DNA of 64,000 nt from UBA4465 sp002292365 (GCA_943788615.1 CALSQY010000004.1:62001-126000); one strand, 5' to 3'. Positions 18,085 to 27,767 are shown, counted from the stretch's first letter. Notes: generated by a model not told the origin, from the sequence alone. Made by a program: numbers and translations.

Positions 18085-18585
18085 ATGAAACACTATAAAT
18101 ACCTCCTACCCTCTTGAGTATTCTTTGTTCACTTGTAATTTTCACCGATTGTGGTGATGAGGTTGGTGATAGTTCACAAAGTTTAATTTATTTAGATGAA
18201 AATGGGATAACTATTAAAGCATATGAAAATGCTGTAGTCGGAGAATCATATGGTTTGAATGGGATTAATTATTTGGTAGTAGATTCGGTCAATGCTTTAT
18301 CAAATGGTAGATGAAAATGAGGACGTTTCAAAGGTTGTTACTACTAAAATTACTAGAATGCTTTATTTATTTTCAGATTCTGTTGATCATTCTTTTAACC
18401 AAGATATCGGCTCTTGGGATGTCGGTAATGTAACAGATATGTCGGTGATTTTTTTTGGAGCATCATCTTTCAATCAAGATATCAGCGCTTGGGATGTCAG
18501 TAATGTTACAGAATGCAGTGCTTTCAGATTTAATGCCACCTCTTGGACAGAACCCAAACCTAACTTCACTAACTGTACAGAATAA
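18085..18585 (+). pseudogene. Small DUF285/BspA-type surface lipoprotein, frameshifted
   Basis: Three frames join into one product. ATG 18085 (MKHYKYLL) leads after a shift near 18105 into a lipobox region (CSLVIFTDCGDE). A 60-residue head, LDENGITIKAYENAVVGE and onward, is typical of Bacteroidota DUF285 proteins. A second shift near 18295 leads into repeats. Two copies of the 25-residue repeat FNQDI(G/S)xWDVxNVT are present at about 18396-18535, before a short tail with a C-terminal Cys. DUF285 proteins usually have many repeats and serve as surface or adhesion proteins; this one has only two. The two shifts cancel in length, so the locus may be a small decayed copy or an error-hit gene. Confidence 0.7.
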
Positions 18586-18700
18586 GCCTCCTCAGAAGAT
18601 TAATTGAACTCAAAATAACCATTATTAGAAACCAACAAATAACAAGGTAGCTAGGTACTGAAAAGAGATCCAGTTTTTAGAAAGGGCTAATCTCACTTAC

Positions 18701-19192
18701 TTAATATGAAAAAACGATATCAGCTTTGGAGCTCTCTTCAATCAATTGCTTGGGATAGCTCCAAAATATTTTAGATACATCAATTAAATGTTCTTTGTAA
18801 TTATCTTGATTTACACCATAAGTAGCAAAAGAACCCTCTGAAACATGGATAATCCCACCATTTTTAGAAAACTCAAGTAATGAATTTTTTGCTGCCTCGC
18901 TTATTTTACTAGTCCCTCCACCGTGAGGAGTAACAGTGTGCAGATTCTCTATTACCTCTTTAATTAAGATTCTTGTACCATCGCCAGCGGCAAAATAGGT
19001 TACACTGTGCCCTTGTTTGAGTGCTTCACTTGCAGCAAAAATTGACATCATTGCAGCACTTGGATTAATCTTTGGATCAGAGGTAAGATGTATAAAATAG
19101 CTTTTTGTTTTCTTTTTTATTTCCATTAAGTCATTGTTATTACAACTACTGATTAATGCTCCGAGTAGTAAACTTAATATAATTTTTTTCAT
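18701..19192 (-). CDS. DsrE/DsrF-like lipoprotein
   Basis: The 163-residue protein starts with a lipoprotein signal (SLLLGALISSC) and continues with a DsrE-like fold: YFIHLTSDP, a helix with AASEALKQGHSVTYFAAGDG, and a C-terminal cluster of charged helices. DsrE/F/H proteins handle sulfur relay in the cytoplasm; exported versions have unknown roles. The only mature cysteine visible is the lipidation cysteine, so sulfur transfer is unlikely. It is convergent with the DUF285 gene and has no obvious partner. Confidence 0.75.
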   Translation of the reverse strand: MKKIILSLLLGALISSCNNNDLMEIKKKTKSYFIHLTSDPKINPSAAMMSIFAASEALKQGHSVTYFAAGDGTRILIKEVIENLHTVTPHGGGTSKISEAAKNSLLEFSKNGGIIHVSEGSFATYGVNQDNYKEHLIDVSKIFWSYPKQLIEESSKADIVFSY

Positions 19193-19252
19193 TTCAATTG
19201 GTTTATAGTTAACTTATAAGTTTAAAGATCTATAAACTGGCTCAAAAAAAAG

Positions 19253-19858
19253 ATGAAAAAAGTTTTATTTTTATTAACGTAGTTTATCCACCATTGCGTA
19301 GACCTGGTCTTAATCCTTATCGGAAATGTAGTTGTACTTGCTATATAAGAACTAAAAGGTACTGGTTTTATCATGCAAGGAGATTATGATTTTGTACTAG
19401 TCATAGGAAGGCACAAAAAGCGAGCGCATGGCAAGTTAAAGGTGAGTGATAAGGCTAAGGCTAAGGATTACTATAGAGTTGGAGTGCTTAAATCTAGGAT
19501 GCATACAGCCGCTTCCAAGCAACCAAATCCACCAAGATGTTTAATGATTTCAAGTATTGGAGCGAATGGTTCTTCTTGGTTTGTTAGATTTCTGCTTCAA
19601 CTTTTTAATGGAAACGAAGGTTTTACAGATTATGAAAAAGCAGATAAACGAATGCTTGAAGAAAAAGACGTTCCTTTTGTAGTTATAAGACCTGCTGGAC
19701 TAACAAATAAACAAGGGAAAGGAAAATATCAAGTGATTGACAAACCAACTGTTTTCTTTCCAAATTTTATTGCTCGTGCTGATGTTGCAAAGTTTTTTGT
19801 GGATTGTTTAAGTGATATCTCTTTTGATGGGAAAGCGGTAATGATTGAAGGTGTTTAG
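19253..19858 (+). pseudogene. Remnant NAD(P)-binding epimerase/reductase
   Basis: The open part (19373-19858, 161 codons) contains a recognisable SDR-like C-terminal half: RCLMISSIGANG, NEGFTDYEKADKRMLEE, VIRPAGLTNKQGKGKY and an ending FFPNFIARADVAKFFVDCL. The N-terminal Rossmann part with its glycine motif is missing. An upstream ATG at 19253 (MKKVLFLLT) is followed at once by stops, and about 70 residues are deleted. The middle (about 19480-19540) also reads unlike the family. Together this indicates true gene decay rather than a single sequencing indel. Confidence 0.65.
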
Positions 19859-19863
19859 TTTTT

Positions 19864-20013
19864 TCAGATGGAGCACAACAATACAATACCGAGATACCGC
19901 ATAGTTTTTTGATAGGGGATTTTCCAACCTCCAGATCCTATTACAGTAGGTGTTCCATAAACGCTAGATATAATTAGAAGTATTCCCAAAATACCTGTAA
20001 AAATCAAATCCAT
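19864..20013 (-). CDS. Possible 49-residue membrane protein
   Basis: A minus-strand ORF from ATG 20013 to TGA 19866-19864 encodes 49 residues. There is an N-terminal hydrophobic segment (MDLIFTGILGILLIISS), a short GSGGW loop and a second hydrophobic end (YLGIVLLCSI). The composition fits a small two-pass membrane protein, but no family is recognised and short ORFs arise by chance in AT-rich DNA. It ends 5 bases from the stop of the epimerase remnant. Confidence 0.35.
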   Translation of the reverse strand: MDLIFTGILGILLIISSVYGTPTVIGSGGWKIPYQKTMRYLGIVLLCSI

Positions 20014-20108
20014 AAAACTAAATTAATAAGAATGCGTTGAATTTATTCCCAAGGGTGGCTAAAGCACTAAAGCTTAGATAGGTTATAATTATTCCTTACT
20101 TTAGCCTC

Positions 20109-20321
20109 ATGGCAAAGATTAAAAAGTGCCTAAGTAGTTTCAAGAACACACTCCTCTTTTCATTCCTACCCCTGTTAGCCCATTTGAATTTCTATTCTAA
20201 AGATGCTTCAGATGTTTGGAATTATGCTATTACACCAGTTCTGCCCCTGATCTTTATTTATATCTTAGTCACTGACATTATGGCTTATAGGAAAGCTAAC
20301 AAAGAATTAAAAGAGGAATGA
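20109..20321 (+). CDS. Small two-helix membrane protein, unknown
   Basis: The 70-residue ORF has two predicted membrane helices (NTLLFSFLPLLAHL and ITPVLPLIFIYILVTDIM) and a charged C-terminus (RKANKELKEE). The overall pattern is that of a real small membrane protein. No family is recognised. It is convergent with the next ORF, the stops lying 1 base apart. Confidence 0.5.
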   Translation: MAKIKKCLSSFKNTLLFSFLPLLAHLNFYSKDASDVWNYAITPVLPLIFIYILVTDIMAYRKANKELKEE

Positions 20322-20322
20322 C

Positions 20323-20580
20323 TTAATCATCCTTCTCAGCAAGGCTCTTCAGAGTATCCACCAGATTTGCATAATCCTCCTTTGATTCAAACTTAATATT
20401 TTCCGAAACATAGTTTTCAATTTCGAGCATTAGTGCTTTGTGCCCCTTAAATGAAGTATCGGCATCATGCTTTCTCCTAAATTCTTCAACAACAAAGTTA
20501 TCGAAGAACTGGCAATAGTGGTTAAAAAGCTTTGATTCTCCACTTTGCTTAAACTCAATAGTTTTGTTAAATTGATTCAT
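20323..20580 (-). CDS. Small acidic hypothetical protein
   Basis: The 85-residue soluble protein is rich in Phe, Glu and Lys with helical periodicity (ENYVSENIKFESKEDYANL). No cysteine cluster or known motif. Codon use looks normal for the window and the start is followed by a typical N-terminus, so it is probably real. Function unknown. Confidence 0.5.
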   Translation of the reverse strand: MNQFNKTIEFKQSGESKLFNHYCQFFDNFVVEEFRRKHDADTSFKGHKALMLEIENYVSENIKFESKEDYANLVDTLKSLAEKDD

Positions 20581-20881
20581 ACTTCTAAATTTATATATTA
20601 TCAGTAGATATTGTTAAAAACCTAAGTTATTTTTTATCTTTAATAGATAAAAATTACAAAAATTTTAAAAAAAAAAGATTATTTTAAACATATTACAATA
20701 GTCTTCGTTCTTCGAAATAGCACAGGAGCACCATTATCTACATTCTAATTACAAGATTTTTTTTCCCAATGAGTTCTTTGCTATCATAAAAAGCTTTGAT
20801 TCGCTTTCATACTTGGCTTTATTTTGATCTATTATTTTGCCCATGTATTAATAAGCAACTTCTAATTACGAGGAGAGCAAT

Positions 20882-21120
20882 TTAGCTACTGTGTAAACCA
20901 TCACAATTACCATTGATTTTTTTGGTCTTTCCGCAATTACATCTATATTTGACATTTTCTTTTTAATTTTGAATACGTTTAACATCCATAAGTTATTGAA
21001 TAGTTCCATATCAAAAATCGTTTTGAGTTATCTTCATTATATGGCAGTTTATCTTCCTTTCCATCAGTAACCTTTCCTTTCTGGCATCTTTTCAAGTCTT
21101 GCAGCGATAATCTTTTTCAT
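20882..21120 (-). pseudogene. Fragment with CDGSH-like iron-sulfur motif
   Basis: The 20581-21247 interval has no intact gene. On the minus strand, ATG 21120 opens a short frame (MKKIIAARLEKMPERKG). It shifts to VTDGKEDKLPYNEDNSKRF and, after another shift, ends with KYRCNCGKTKK and CDGLHSS before the TAA at 20884-20882. C-x-C-x2-T...C-D-G-x-H is close to the CDGSH 2Fe-2S motif (C-x-C-x2-S/T-x3-P-x-C-D-G-S-H), with one extra residue and no proline. Either a divergent small Fe-S protein hit by indels or a remnant. A separate 27-codon ORF in another frame of the same region is ignored. Confidence 0.35.
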
Positions 21121-21247
21121 ATTCTAAATAATAGATTTTGGGGATAATAATATTTCAATTTACCATTTTCTGTAGTCGCATGCAGGTTATTATTTTTTGT
21201 TATAATTTGATAAATTGTGTTTTGATAGATTATCTTTTGATTAATTG

Positions 21248-21841
21248 ATGGAAAAAACAACATTGCGCCTAGCGTTGCCTTCAGATCCGAGATGGGTAAA
21301 CATAGCGGAAAAAAATATAGAGCATATTTTGGTCGATCATGCCTTTTGCGAACAAAAAGCGGCTTCCTCCTGTATTTCTTTGATTCTACAATATCCTGAA
21401 AAAACGGCTTTAGTAGATCGTTTAACCCCTGTAGTTGCTGAGGAATGGTCACATTTTGAGCGGGTCATCGCGCTTTTACGCAAACGGGGCTATACGCTGG
21501 GATTTCCCAGAAAAGATGTCTACGTTTCGGAGTTGATGACCGTGCTGAAAAAAGGGGGAAGTAGGGAACAGCAATTGGTAGAAAAATTACTCATGAACGC
21601 ATTGATTGAGGCACGAAGTGCAGAGCGCTTTAAGCTGTTATCTCAACACTTGACAGATCCAGAATTAACGAGTTTCTACCATGAATTGATGATCTCTGAG
21701 GCAGGACATTATAGAAATTTCATTGAATTGGCCAAAGTTTACTGGGACCCTGCCCAAGTGGAAATTAGATGGCAAGAGTTTTTATATGCAGAGGCACTGA
21801 TTATGAAAAATTTAGAGATTCGTTCGGATCGATTTCATTAA
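21248..21841 (+). CDS. miaE: tRNA-(ms2io6A)-hydroxylase
   Basis: MiaE is a diiron monooxygenase that hydroxylates the isopentenyl group of ms2i6A37 in tRNA. The protein of 197 residues has the ferritin-like four-helix bundle ligands: HAFCEQKA near residue 29, EEWSHFE near 66, and IEARSAERF and ISEAGHYRNF in the second half. These are the E...E-x2-H pairs of the diiron site. The ATG at 21248 is preferred to the TTG one codon earlier. Monocistronic, with no neighbour of related function. Confidence 0.9.
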   Translation: MEKTTLRLALPSDPRWVNIAEKNIEHILVDHAFCEQKAASSCISLILQYPEKTALVDRLTPVVAEEWSHFERVIALLRKRGYTLGFPRKDVYVSELMTVLKKGGSREQQLVEKLLMNALIEARSAERFKLLSQHLTDPELTSFYHELMISEAGHYRNFIELAKVYWDPAQVEIRWQEFLYAEALIMKNLEIRSDRFH

Positions 21842-21901
21842 TCTGCTCATACAACCAGCAATAATTTTCATCTTTTCTTAGTAACGATCCCCAAAAACAA
21901 C

Positions 21902-23164
21902 TCAGGTTTTTTGTTTCTTTTTCTTGGCTGCTGGGAATAAAATATTGTTTAAGATCAAGCGATAACCTGTCGAGTTGGGATGCAGATTCAAATCAGTAGG
22001 CTCTTCGTTGACATAATGTTGATAATCTTCTGGATCATGGCCTCCATAAAAGGTAAAAAAACCTTTTTCTATTACTCCATGAATGTAGCGTGCCTCATCT
22101 AATTGCTTAGTTTCGCCTAAAACCAACACATCCCCTTTGATTAAATCTTTTTTAAATCCTGTAGTCTGCCCCATAAAACTGTGAATAATTTTTTCATGAT
22201 TTTGAGTGAGCATGGTAGGTATTGGATCCCATTTTGCTGAAAATTGAAACAAGGTGAAATAATCATTTTGCTCATTTAAGCCTCTACTTTGGGGTGAATT
22301 ATCAATATTTGAAAACTCATATTCGTAAGGGTTTCGTACCAATTGAAAGTTTTCAAAAGCAAATGTTCTTTCAAAATCTAATTTTGACTGGGCCGAAAGA
22401 TCCATAGGATCACCATCATACATCTTTTCACAAATATCTAGTCCTTCAGCGGCAAGGGCAATGTCATACGTATCCGTTGCTGAGCACATGGCAAATAAAA
22501 AGCCGCCGCTGGCCACATAAGACTTTATCCGTTTAGCGATGGCTAATTTCAACAATGAAACTTTTCCATAGCCGTGTTTTTGAGCACTTGCTTCAAATTC
22601 AGTTTGCTGTTGCTGATACCAAGGCATGTGCTTATAGTTTTTATAAAACCTCCCGTATTGACCTGTAAAATCTTCATGATGTAGATGTAGCCAATCATAT
22701 CTTATCAATTCATTGTACATAATTTCGTCATCAAAAATGATTTCATAGGGAATTTCAGCATAGGATAAAACTAGAGTGACCGCATCATCCCAGGGTTGTT
22801 TGCTTTTTGGAGAATAGACGGCAATTTTGGGATGTTGTTCAAGCTTCATCACATCCATATTTGAAGATGGCGAAGCGATTTCTTCAAATAATTGATTTAC
22901 TTGTGCATCGGAAATAACTTCAAAACTTACATTTCTTATCATACATTCATTTTGTATGAGTGTGCTGTGAGGAACTAAAAAACTACCCCCTCGGTAGTTT
23001 AATAGCCAATCAACGGGTAATTCTTTGGTGAGGGCCCAATAAGTGATGCCATAAGCCTTAAGGTGGTTCGTCTGTGAGGCATCCATGGGCATTAAGAGAT
23101 AAGCGCCTTTTACATTTAAGCTCAAGAAAATCCCTATCAAAAAGGGAAAAAATAGATTTTTCAT
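21902..23164 (-). CDS. Secreted Bacteroidota protein, commonly mislabelled asparagine synthetase B
   Basis: The 420-residue protein has a signal peptide (residues 1-19) and the conserved block LLMPMDASQTNHLKAYGITYW, a DWLLNYRGGSF motif near residue 52 and WDDAVTLVLSYAEIPY near 124. HLHHEDFTGQYG (about 155) and FYGGHDPEDY (about 372) follow. Databases often call this family asparagine synthetase B, but it lacks the N-terminal Cys and the ATP pyrophosphatase motif of AsnB. The fold resembles a glutamine-amidotransferase-like (class I) exported protein. Its real function is unknown. It sits divergent from an ABC-type permease gene with about 100 bases between. Confidence 0.75.
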   Translation of the reverse strand: MKNLFFPFLIGIFLSLNVKGAYLLMPMDASQTNHLKAYGITYWALTKELPVDWLLNYRGGSFLVPHSTLIQNECMIRNVSFEVISDAQVNQLFEEIASPSSNMDVMKLEQHPKIAVYSPKSKQPWDDAVTLVLSYAEIPYEIIFDDEIMYNELIRYDWLHLHHEDFTGQYGRFYKNYKHMPWYQQQQTEFEASAQKHGYGKVSLLKLAIAKRIKSYVASGGFLFAMCSATDTYDIALAAEGLDICEKMYDGDPMDLSAQSKLDFERTFAFENFQLVRNPYEYEFSNIDNSPQSRGLNEQNDYFTLFQFSAKWDPIPTMLTQNHEKIIHSFMGQTTGFKKDLIKGDVLVLGETKQLDEARYIHGVIEKGFFTFYGGHDPEDYQHYVNEEPTDLNLHPNSTGYRLILNNILFPAAKKKKQKT

Positions 23165-23263
23165 AAGAATTTTGTTAATATTCTAAACGCGAGTGTCCAT
23201 ATTGCGTATACTAAAAAAGTAGGAATCAAATTTAGCACATGACATCTGTATCTTATCAATATA

Positions 23264-24499
23264 ATGAATATTTTAGAAAATATAGGAGAGGGTCTTAACG
23301 CGATCAAATCAAATAAACTACGTACGATTTTAACGGCTTCTATTATCGCCATCGGTATTACTTCTTTGGTAGGCATTCTTACGGCGATTGATGCAATAAA
23401 AGGATCGGTGGAGGATAGCTTTTCTAATTTAGGCTCCAAAACTTACACGATCAGTAACAAAAGAGTAAAGGGTTCTTCTGGAGGAAAAAAGTCAAAAATT
23501 TTCACTAAAATCAAATTTGAAGAACTACAAAAGTTTAAAAATAAGTTTAAAAAATCAGGAATGGTAAGCTTGAGTAGTGTGCTTTCAGGAAATGCTGAGG
23601 TCAAACGAGGTTCTAAGGTTTCTAATCCTAACGTAATGATTCGAGGAACGGACGAATATTTTTTAGCCATAGATGGATACGATCTCAGTGAAGGTAGGAA
23701 TTTTTCTTCCAATGAAATACAAAGTGGTAGCCTTGTGGCGATTATCACCAGCGAGATAAAAAAACTTTTATTCGAGGACAATGAAAGTCCTATTGGTAAA
23801 AAGATTAATTTTCTCGGGGCCAACTGTCGGGTTATTGGGACATTGAAATCTAAAGGAGAGGCTTCAAGTAGAGGTAATTTTGATCGGCGCGTGATTGTCC
23901 CCTTGAATGCTGCCCGAGTCATTGGCTCTGAGCGAAATTTACGTTTTCTAGCTACCGTAGCCATTGATGACTTTTATCAAGCAGATGAATCGATAGGATT
24001 GGCTACTGGCTTGATGCGTTCTATACGAGGAGATCGACCTATTGATGAAAATTCATTTGAAATTAAAGTCAATCAATCTATTGCTGAAAGGTTAGATGAA
24101 ATATCCGGATACTTAAAATTGGGAGGCTTTACTATAGGATTTATTACTTTATTGGGTGCTTCCATTGGATTGATGAATATCATGTTGGTTTCAGTGACTG
24201 AGCGAACCCGTGAAATTGGCCTAAGGAAGTCATTAGGAGCCACACCGAATAAAATTAGGCAACAATTCTTGATTGAAGCCTTGGTTATTTGTCAAATGGG
24301 GGGTCTTGGGGGGATTATTATGGGTGTAGGGATTGGTAATTTGATTGCTAAGCTTATCGGGTCTAATTCCTTCATTATTCCTTGGGTTTGGGTCTTCTTT
24401 GGTGTGATTACCAGCATGATTGTTGGACTTATGTCGGGCTACATACCAGCCCATAAAGCATCAAAACTGGACCCCATCGATTCATTAAGGTTTGAATAG
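23264..24499 (+). CDS. MacB/FtsX-type ABC transporter permease
   Basis: The 411-residue protein has one N-terminal helix (TILTASIIAIGITSLVGILTAID), a periplasmic MacB-type domain of about 230 residues, and three C-terminal helices. The FtsX-family loop RTREIGLRKSLGATPNKI is near residue 315. Proteins of this type transmit ATPase strokes to the periplasm and drive lipoprotein or peptide export. The cognate ATPase is not adjacent and none is encoded in the window, so it must pair with a distant subunit. The frame is intact. Confidence 0.88.
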   Translation: MNILENIGEGLNAIKSNKLRTILTASIIAIGITSLVGILTAIDAIKGSVEDSFSNLGSKTYTISNKRVKGSSGGKKSKIFTKIKFEELQKFKNKFKKSGMVSLSSVLSGNAEVKRGSKVSNPNVMIRGTDEYFLAIDGYDLSEGRNFSSNEIQSGSLVAIITSEIKKLLFEDNESPIGKKINFLGANCRVIGTLKSKGEASSRGNFDRRVIVPLNAARVIGSERNLRFLATVAIDDFYQADESIGLATGLMRSIRGDRPIDENSFEIKVNQSIAERLDEISGYLKLGGFTIGFITLLGASIGLMNIMLVSVTERTREIGLRKSLGATPNKIRQQFLIEALVICQMGGLGGIIMGVGIGNLIAKLIGSNSFIIPWVWVFFGVITSMIVGLMSGYIPAHKASKLDPIDSLRFE

Positions 24500-24551
24500 G
24501 GCATATACTTCGACCATGCAATGACTAGGTAGCCTGCTTTGAATGGAACTG

Positions 24552-24899
24552 CTAATTGATAATCATGATTTCTTTGGCGGCTCCAATAGCATTGAAACGT
24601 ATACTTAATTCAATGGTATTTTCACAGTTCAATTGATAAAAAAAGAATTTTCTGTTTCTTTTATCTAAGTGCTGTTTCGTGGGACTGCCCAGAAGGGCAA
24701 TGATTTCATTTTGATTGGATCCCAGTATGATATCTTTTTGATTGATTAAGAGGGGTGCGGCTTTCATTGCGCGATAATTTTGGCATTCTATGAGATCCTC
24801 GTCCCATTGGTCTTGATCGAAGCCCGTTACCTTGGGAGCTGGATAACATGAACATAAAACAATAATTAAACAAGTGAAATTTTTGAATTTAGTTGACAT
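24552..24899 (-). CDS. Small lipoprotein, unknown
   Basis: The start at 24899 (MSTKFKNF) is favoured over the longer ORF because it gives a lipobox (LIIVLCSC). The mature part of about 95 residues has WDEDLIECQNYR near the start and LLGSPTKQHLDKRNRKFFFYQLN, like the SmpA/OmlA-type small lipoprotein pattern (GSP followed by a strand). It lies just downstream of the oligopeptidase B gene on the same strand (80 bases). Outer-membrane assembly involvement would be inference from the weak pattern. Confidence 0.6.
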   Translation of the reverse strand: MSTKFKNFTCLIIVLCSCYPAPKVTGFDQDQWDEDLIECQNYRAMKAAPLLINQKDIILGSNQNEIIALLGSPTKQHLDKRNRKFFFYQLNCENTIELSIRFNAIGAAKEIMIIN

Positions 24900-24979
24900 A
24901 TTGACTGTTTTAATACTTAAATGACTGGTTTTCGGGTTATGAGGTATATTTGAATTGATCCTTATTATTCTGACAGATA

Positions 24980-27147
24980 TCATTCATTAATATCTTCCAA
25001 GGAAAGTAAAAAAGCATATTGCAAGGCTACGTTCTCATACTTGCGGTATCTTCCTGAGGCACCACCATGTCCTGCGGCCATATTGGTTTGGAGTAACAAT
25101 AAATTTTCATCGGTCTTGTAGGAGCGAAGCTTAGCAACCCACTTGGCAGGTTCCCAATATTGTACCTGCGAGTCGAAATAACCTGTGGTTACCAGTAGGT
25201 TGGGATAAGCTTGTGCCCGTACTTGATCATAGGGCGAATATGAATGCATATATTCATAAGATTCAAGATTTTTAGGATTGCCCCATTCATTGAACTCGGC
25301 AGTGGTAAGGGGAATCGACTCATCCATCATGGTCGAAATGACATCGACAAAGGGTACGGCCGCAATCACTCCATTGAAACGTTCAGGAGCCATATTGATC
25401 ACTGCACCCATCAATAAACCTCCTGCACTTCCCCCTTGCGCATAAAGGTGTTTAGCCGAGGTATAGCCCTCATTGGATAAATAAGAGGCACAATCAATGA
25501 AATCATAAAATGTGTTTTTCTTTTTGAACATTCTACCTTGTTCATACCATTTTCGACCCATTTCCTGGCCACCTCTGACGTGGGCAATAGCATAGATAAA
25601 ACCTCTCTCCAATAAACTGAGTCTTATAGAGCTAAACCAAGGGTCGGTAGAATTTCCATAAGAGCCGTAGGCATAAAGGAGTAATGGGTTTTGGTCACTT
25701 TTGACTAATCCTTTTTTATAAACCAGAGAAATAGGTATCATAGTACCATCTCGTCCTTCTGCAAACAATCTTTCTGTCGCGTATTTAGAAGGTTCATGTC
25801 CCCCCATGACTTTGGTCTCCTTGAGAACTGTTTTGCTTCGCTCATTCATATCATACTCAAAAGTCGTGTTGGGCGTGGTCAGCGAAGCATAAATGAATCT
25901 CAGTTTTGTCGTATTGAATTCAGTATTGGTGGTGGGGTGAACGACAAAGGCGGGTTCATCAAAATAAACTTCATGATGATTTCCTGTTTTTTGATGGACC
26001 ACTTTAAGGGAAGTAAGTGCATTAGATCTTTGAAAAATCACCAAATGTTCACTAAATACTTGAATTGAACTTAGCAAGGTATCTGGATTGTTTGGGATCA
26101 ATATAGACCAATTTTCAAGATGGGTAGTCTCTTGAGAAGTTTCCATCAATCTAAAATTTTGTGCTTCCCAATTAGTAAGCACGTAGAACTTGTCTTTAAA
26201 ATGCTCAATCGAATATTCGTGGGGTCCATTTCTCGGAGTAAATTGGCGGAAGGTGCCCGTGGGATCATGGGCGGAAAGGATGTGATAATCTTTGATCAGC
26301 GTGCTTTGACATGAGATCACAATGTAATCATCTGATTTTGATTTTTTAACGCTGATATAAAAAGAAGGATCCTGTTCATGATACATCATGATGTCTTCTT
26401 TCTGATCTGTTTTTAACCGATGCCTCCAAATTTTCTCCGACAGCAACGTCACATCATTTTTAGTAGTATAGTAAAAGGTAAGATTGTCATTGGACCAAGC
26501 GCCCCCGGGCTCTGTATTGGTTATTTCATCCTCCAATATTATACCTGTCTCAAGATTTATAAATTTGTAATTATAAACTCTTCGGCTGAGGGTATCAACA
26601 GCGTAGGCCAATATCTTGTTATCTTTGCTAATCGAATCCCACCAACTGCATAGTATTCATATCCTTGGGCTAATTGATTGACATCAAGTATGATAGATTC
26701 TGTACTATCTAGGCTGCCTTTCTTGCGACAATAAATGGGATATTCTTGGGCCTCTTCAAAACGTGTGTAATACCAATAACCATTTTTGAAATAGGGTACA
26801 GAAGCATCATCTTTTTGAATTCTCCCAGTCATTTCTTCAAATAGCTTTTGTTGTAAGCTATCTGTAGGTTTCATGACTTCGCTTGTATAGGTATTTTCAT
26901 CTTCAAGATATTGAATGACTTTTTTTGTTTGACTGTCAGGATCAGTAGCTATTTTTTGCTGGTCAGTGAGCCGCATCCAAAAATAAGGATCCACACGGGT
27001 GTTGCCATGAGCTTCTAATAAAGAATCTTTTCTATCTGCAATAGGGGGGGTATTCTTTTGGATCTGCATATCTGTAGTTGGATAGGTATCTTGGCAAGCC
27101 GATAAGAAACTTAAGGCACATAGGCACAATGATATTGATCTTTTCAT
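24980..27147 (-). CDS. ptrB: Oligopeptidase B (S9A), probable lipoprotein, frameshifted
   Basis: Two frames join into a 722-residue prolyl-oligopeptidase-family enzyme that cleaves peptides after Arg/Lys. The N-terminal frame has a lipobox (LSFLSAC) and the beta-propeller entry motif RVDPYFWMRL. The C-terminal frame has the nucleophile GGSAGG, the Asp region TGYFDSQVQYWEP and the catalytic His in AAGHGG. The break is in a G-run (CCC at 26638-26640 on the plus strand); adding one G gives AVGGDSISKDNKILAYAVDT, the family sequence. A single homopolymer deletion again suggests sequencing error. Confidence 0.87.
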
Positions 27148-27184
27148 GACTTAAAGATAAGTAAAGAAAAGATCAAGAAATCAT

Positions 27185-27688
27185 TTAAGGAAGCACTACG
27201 AAACTGCCATTCATCAGACCATAATGACCTGGAAAAGAACAAATAAACTCATAATAGCCTGGTGCGGGGGCATCAAATGTAATGGCAGTACTTTCGCCAC
27301 CTCCGACCACCTTGGTAGCAGCAATAACATTTCCCTTCATATCCTGAGGCACATAACCTTGTTCTTTGGCACTCATTGCCGCCATTCCAAAGGCAGCTTT
27401 ATCCGTACCCAAGGAGAGTAATATCCAATTATGACCCATGGTAAGGGCTGACATTTGCCCTGTATGGGTTAAGGTGAGTTCAACCGTTTGCCCGGCATTT
27501 ACTTCTATTTTGTCAATGTTGTAACGCATCATGTCATCCCCTTCAATGCTAATTTTGACAGTTTTTGGAATTTTGGCACTAATAATCTTCTCAGCTGTTT
27601 CGGTGGCTGAAGCTGTTTTTTTCTCATTGCCTCCTCCGCAGGAAATCATAAATAAAGTAGACAGCCAAAGAATTTTCATTTTTTTCAT
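27185..27688 (-). CDS. Azurin-type blue copper lipoprotein
   Basis: The 167-residue protein has a lipobox (LFMISC) and then an azurin domain. The type 1 copper ligands are in place: His in MGHNWILL near residue 86, the Cys-x4-His block FICSFPGH near residue 149, and Met in YGLMNG near residue 158. It carries electrons in the periplasm, commonly to cytochrome oxidase or peroxidase. It follows the oligopeptidase gene on the same strand, with 37 bases between its stop and that start. Heme A synthase for the oxidase is also encoded in the window (43.3 kb). Confidence 0.93.
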   Translation of the reverse strand: MKKMKILWLSTLFMISCGGGNEKKTASATETAEKIISAKIPKTVKISIEGDDMMRYNIDKIEVNAGQTVELTLTHTGQMSALTMGHNWILLSLGTDKAAFGMAAMSAKEQGYVPQDMKGNVIAATKVVGGGESTAITFDAPAPGYYEFICSFPGHYGLMNGSFVVLP

Positions 27689-27767
27689 TAATAATTATTT
27701 TATTTTGAATTGTTTAACTTACCGTCATAACGCATAATTTCTACGCTTGGTTTCTTTTTTTTCCTTT

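Noticed and set aside
21117..21452. 111-codon minus-strand ORF
   Set aside because: Antisense to the start of miaE, with no motif of its own.
23443..23964. 173-codon minus-strand ORF
   Set aside because: Lies opposite the MacB-type permease, which has clear membrane and FtsX motifs.
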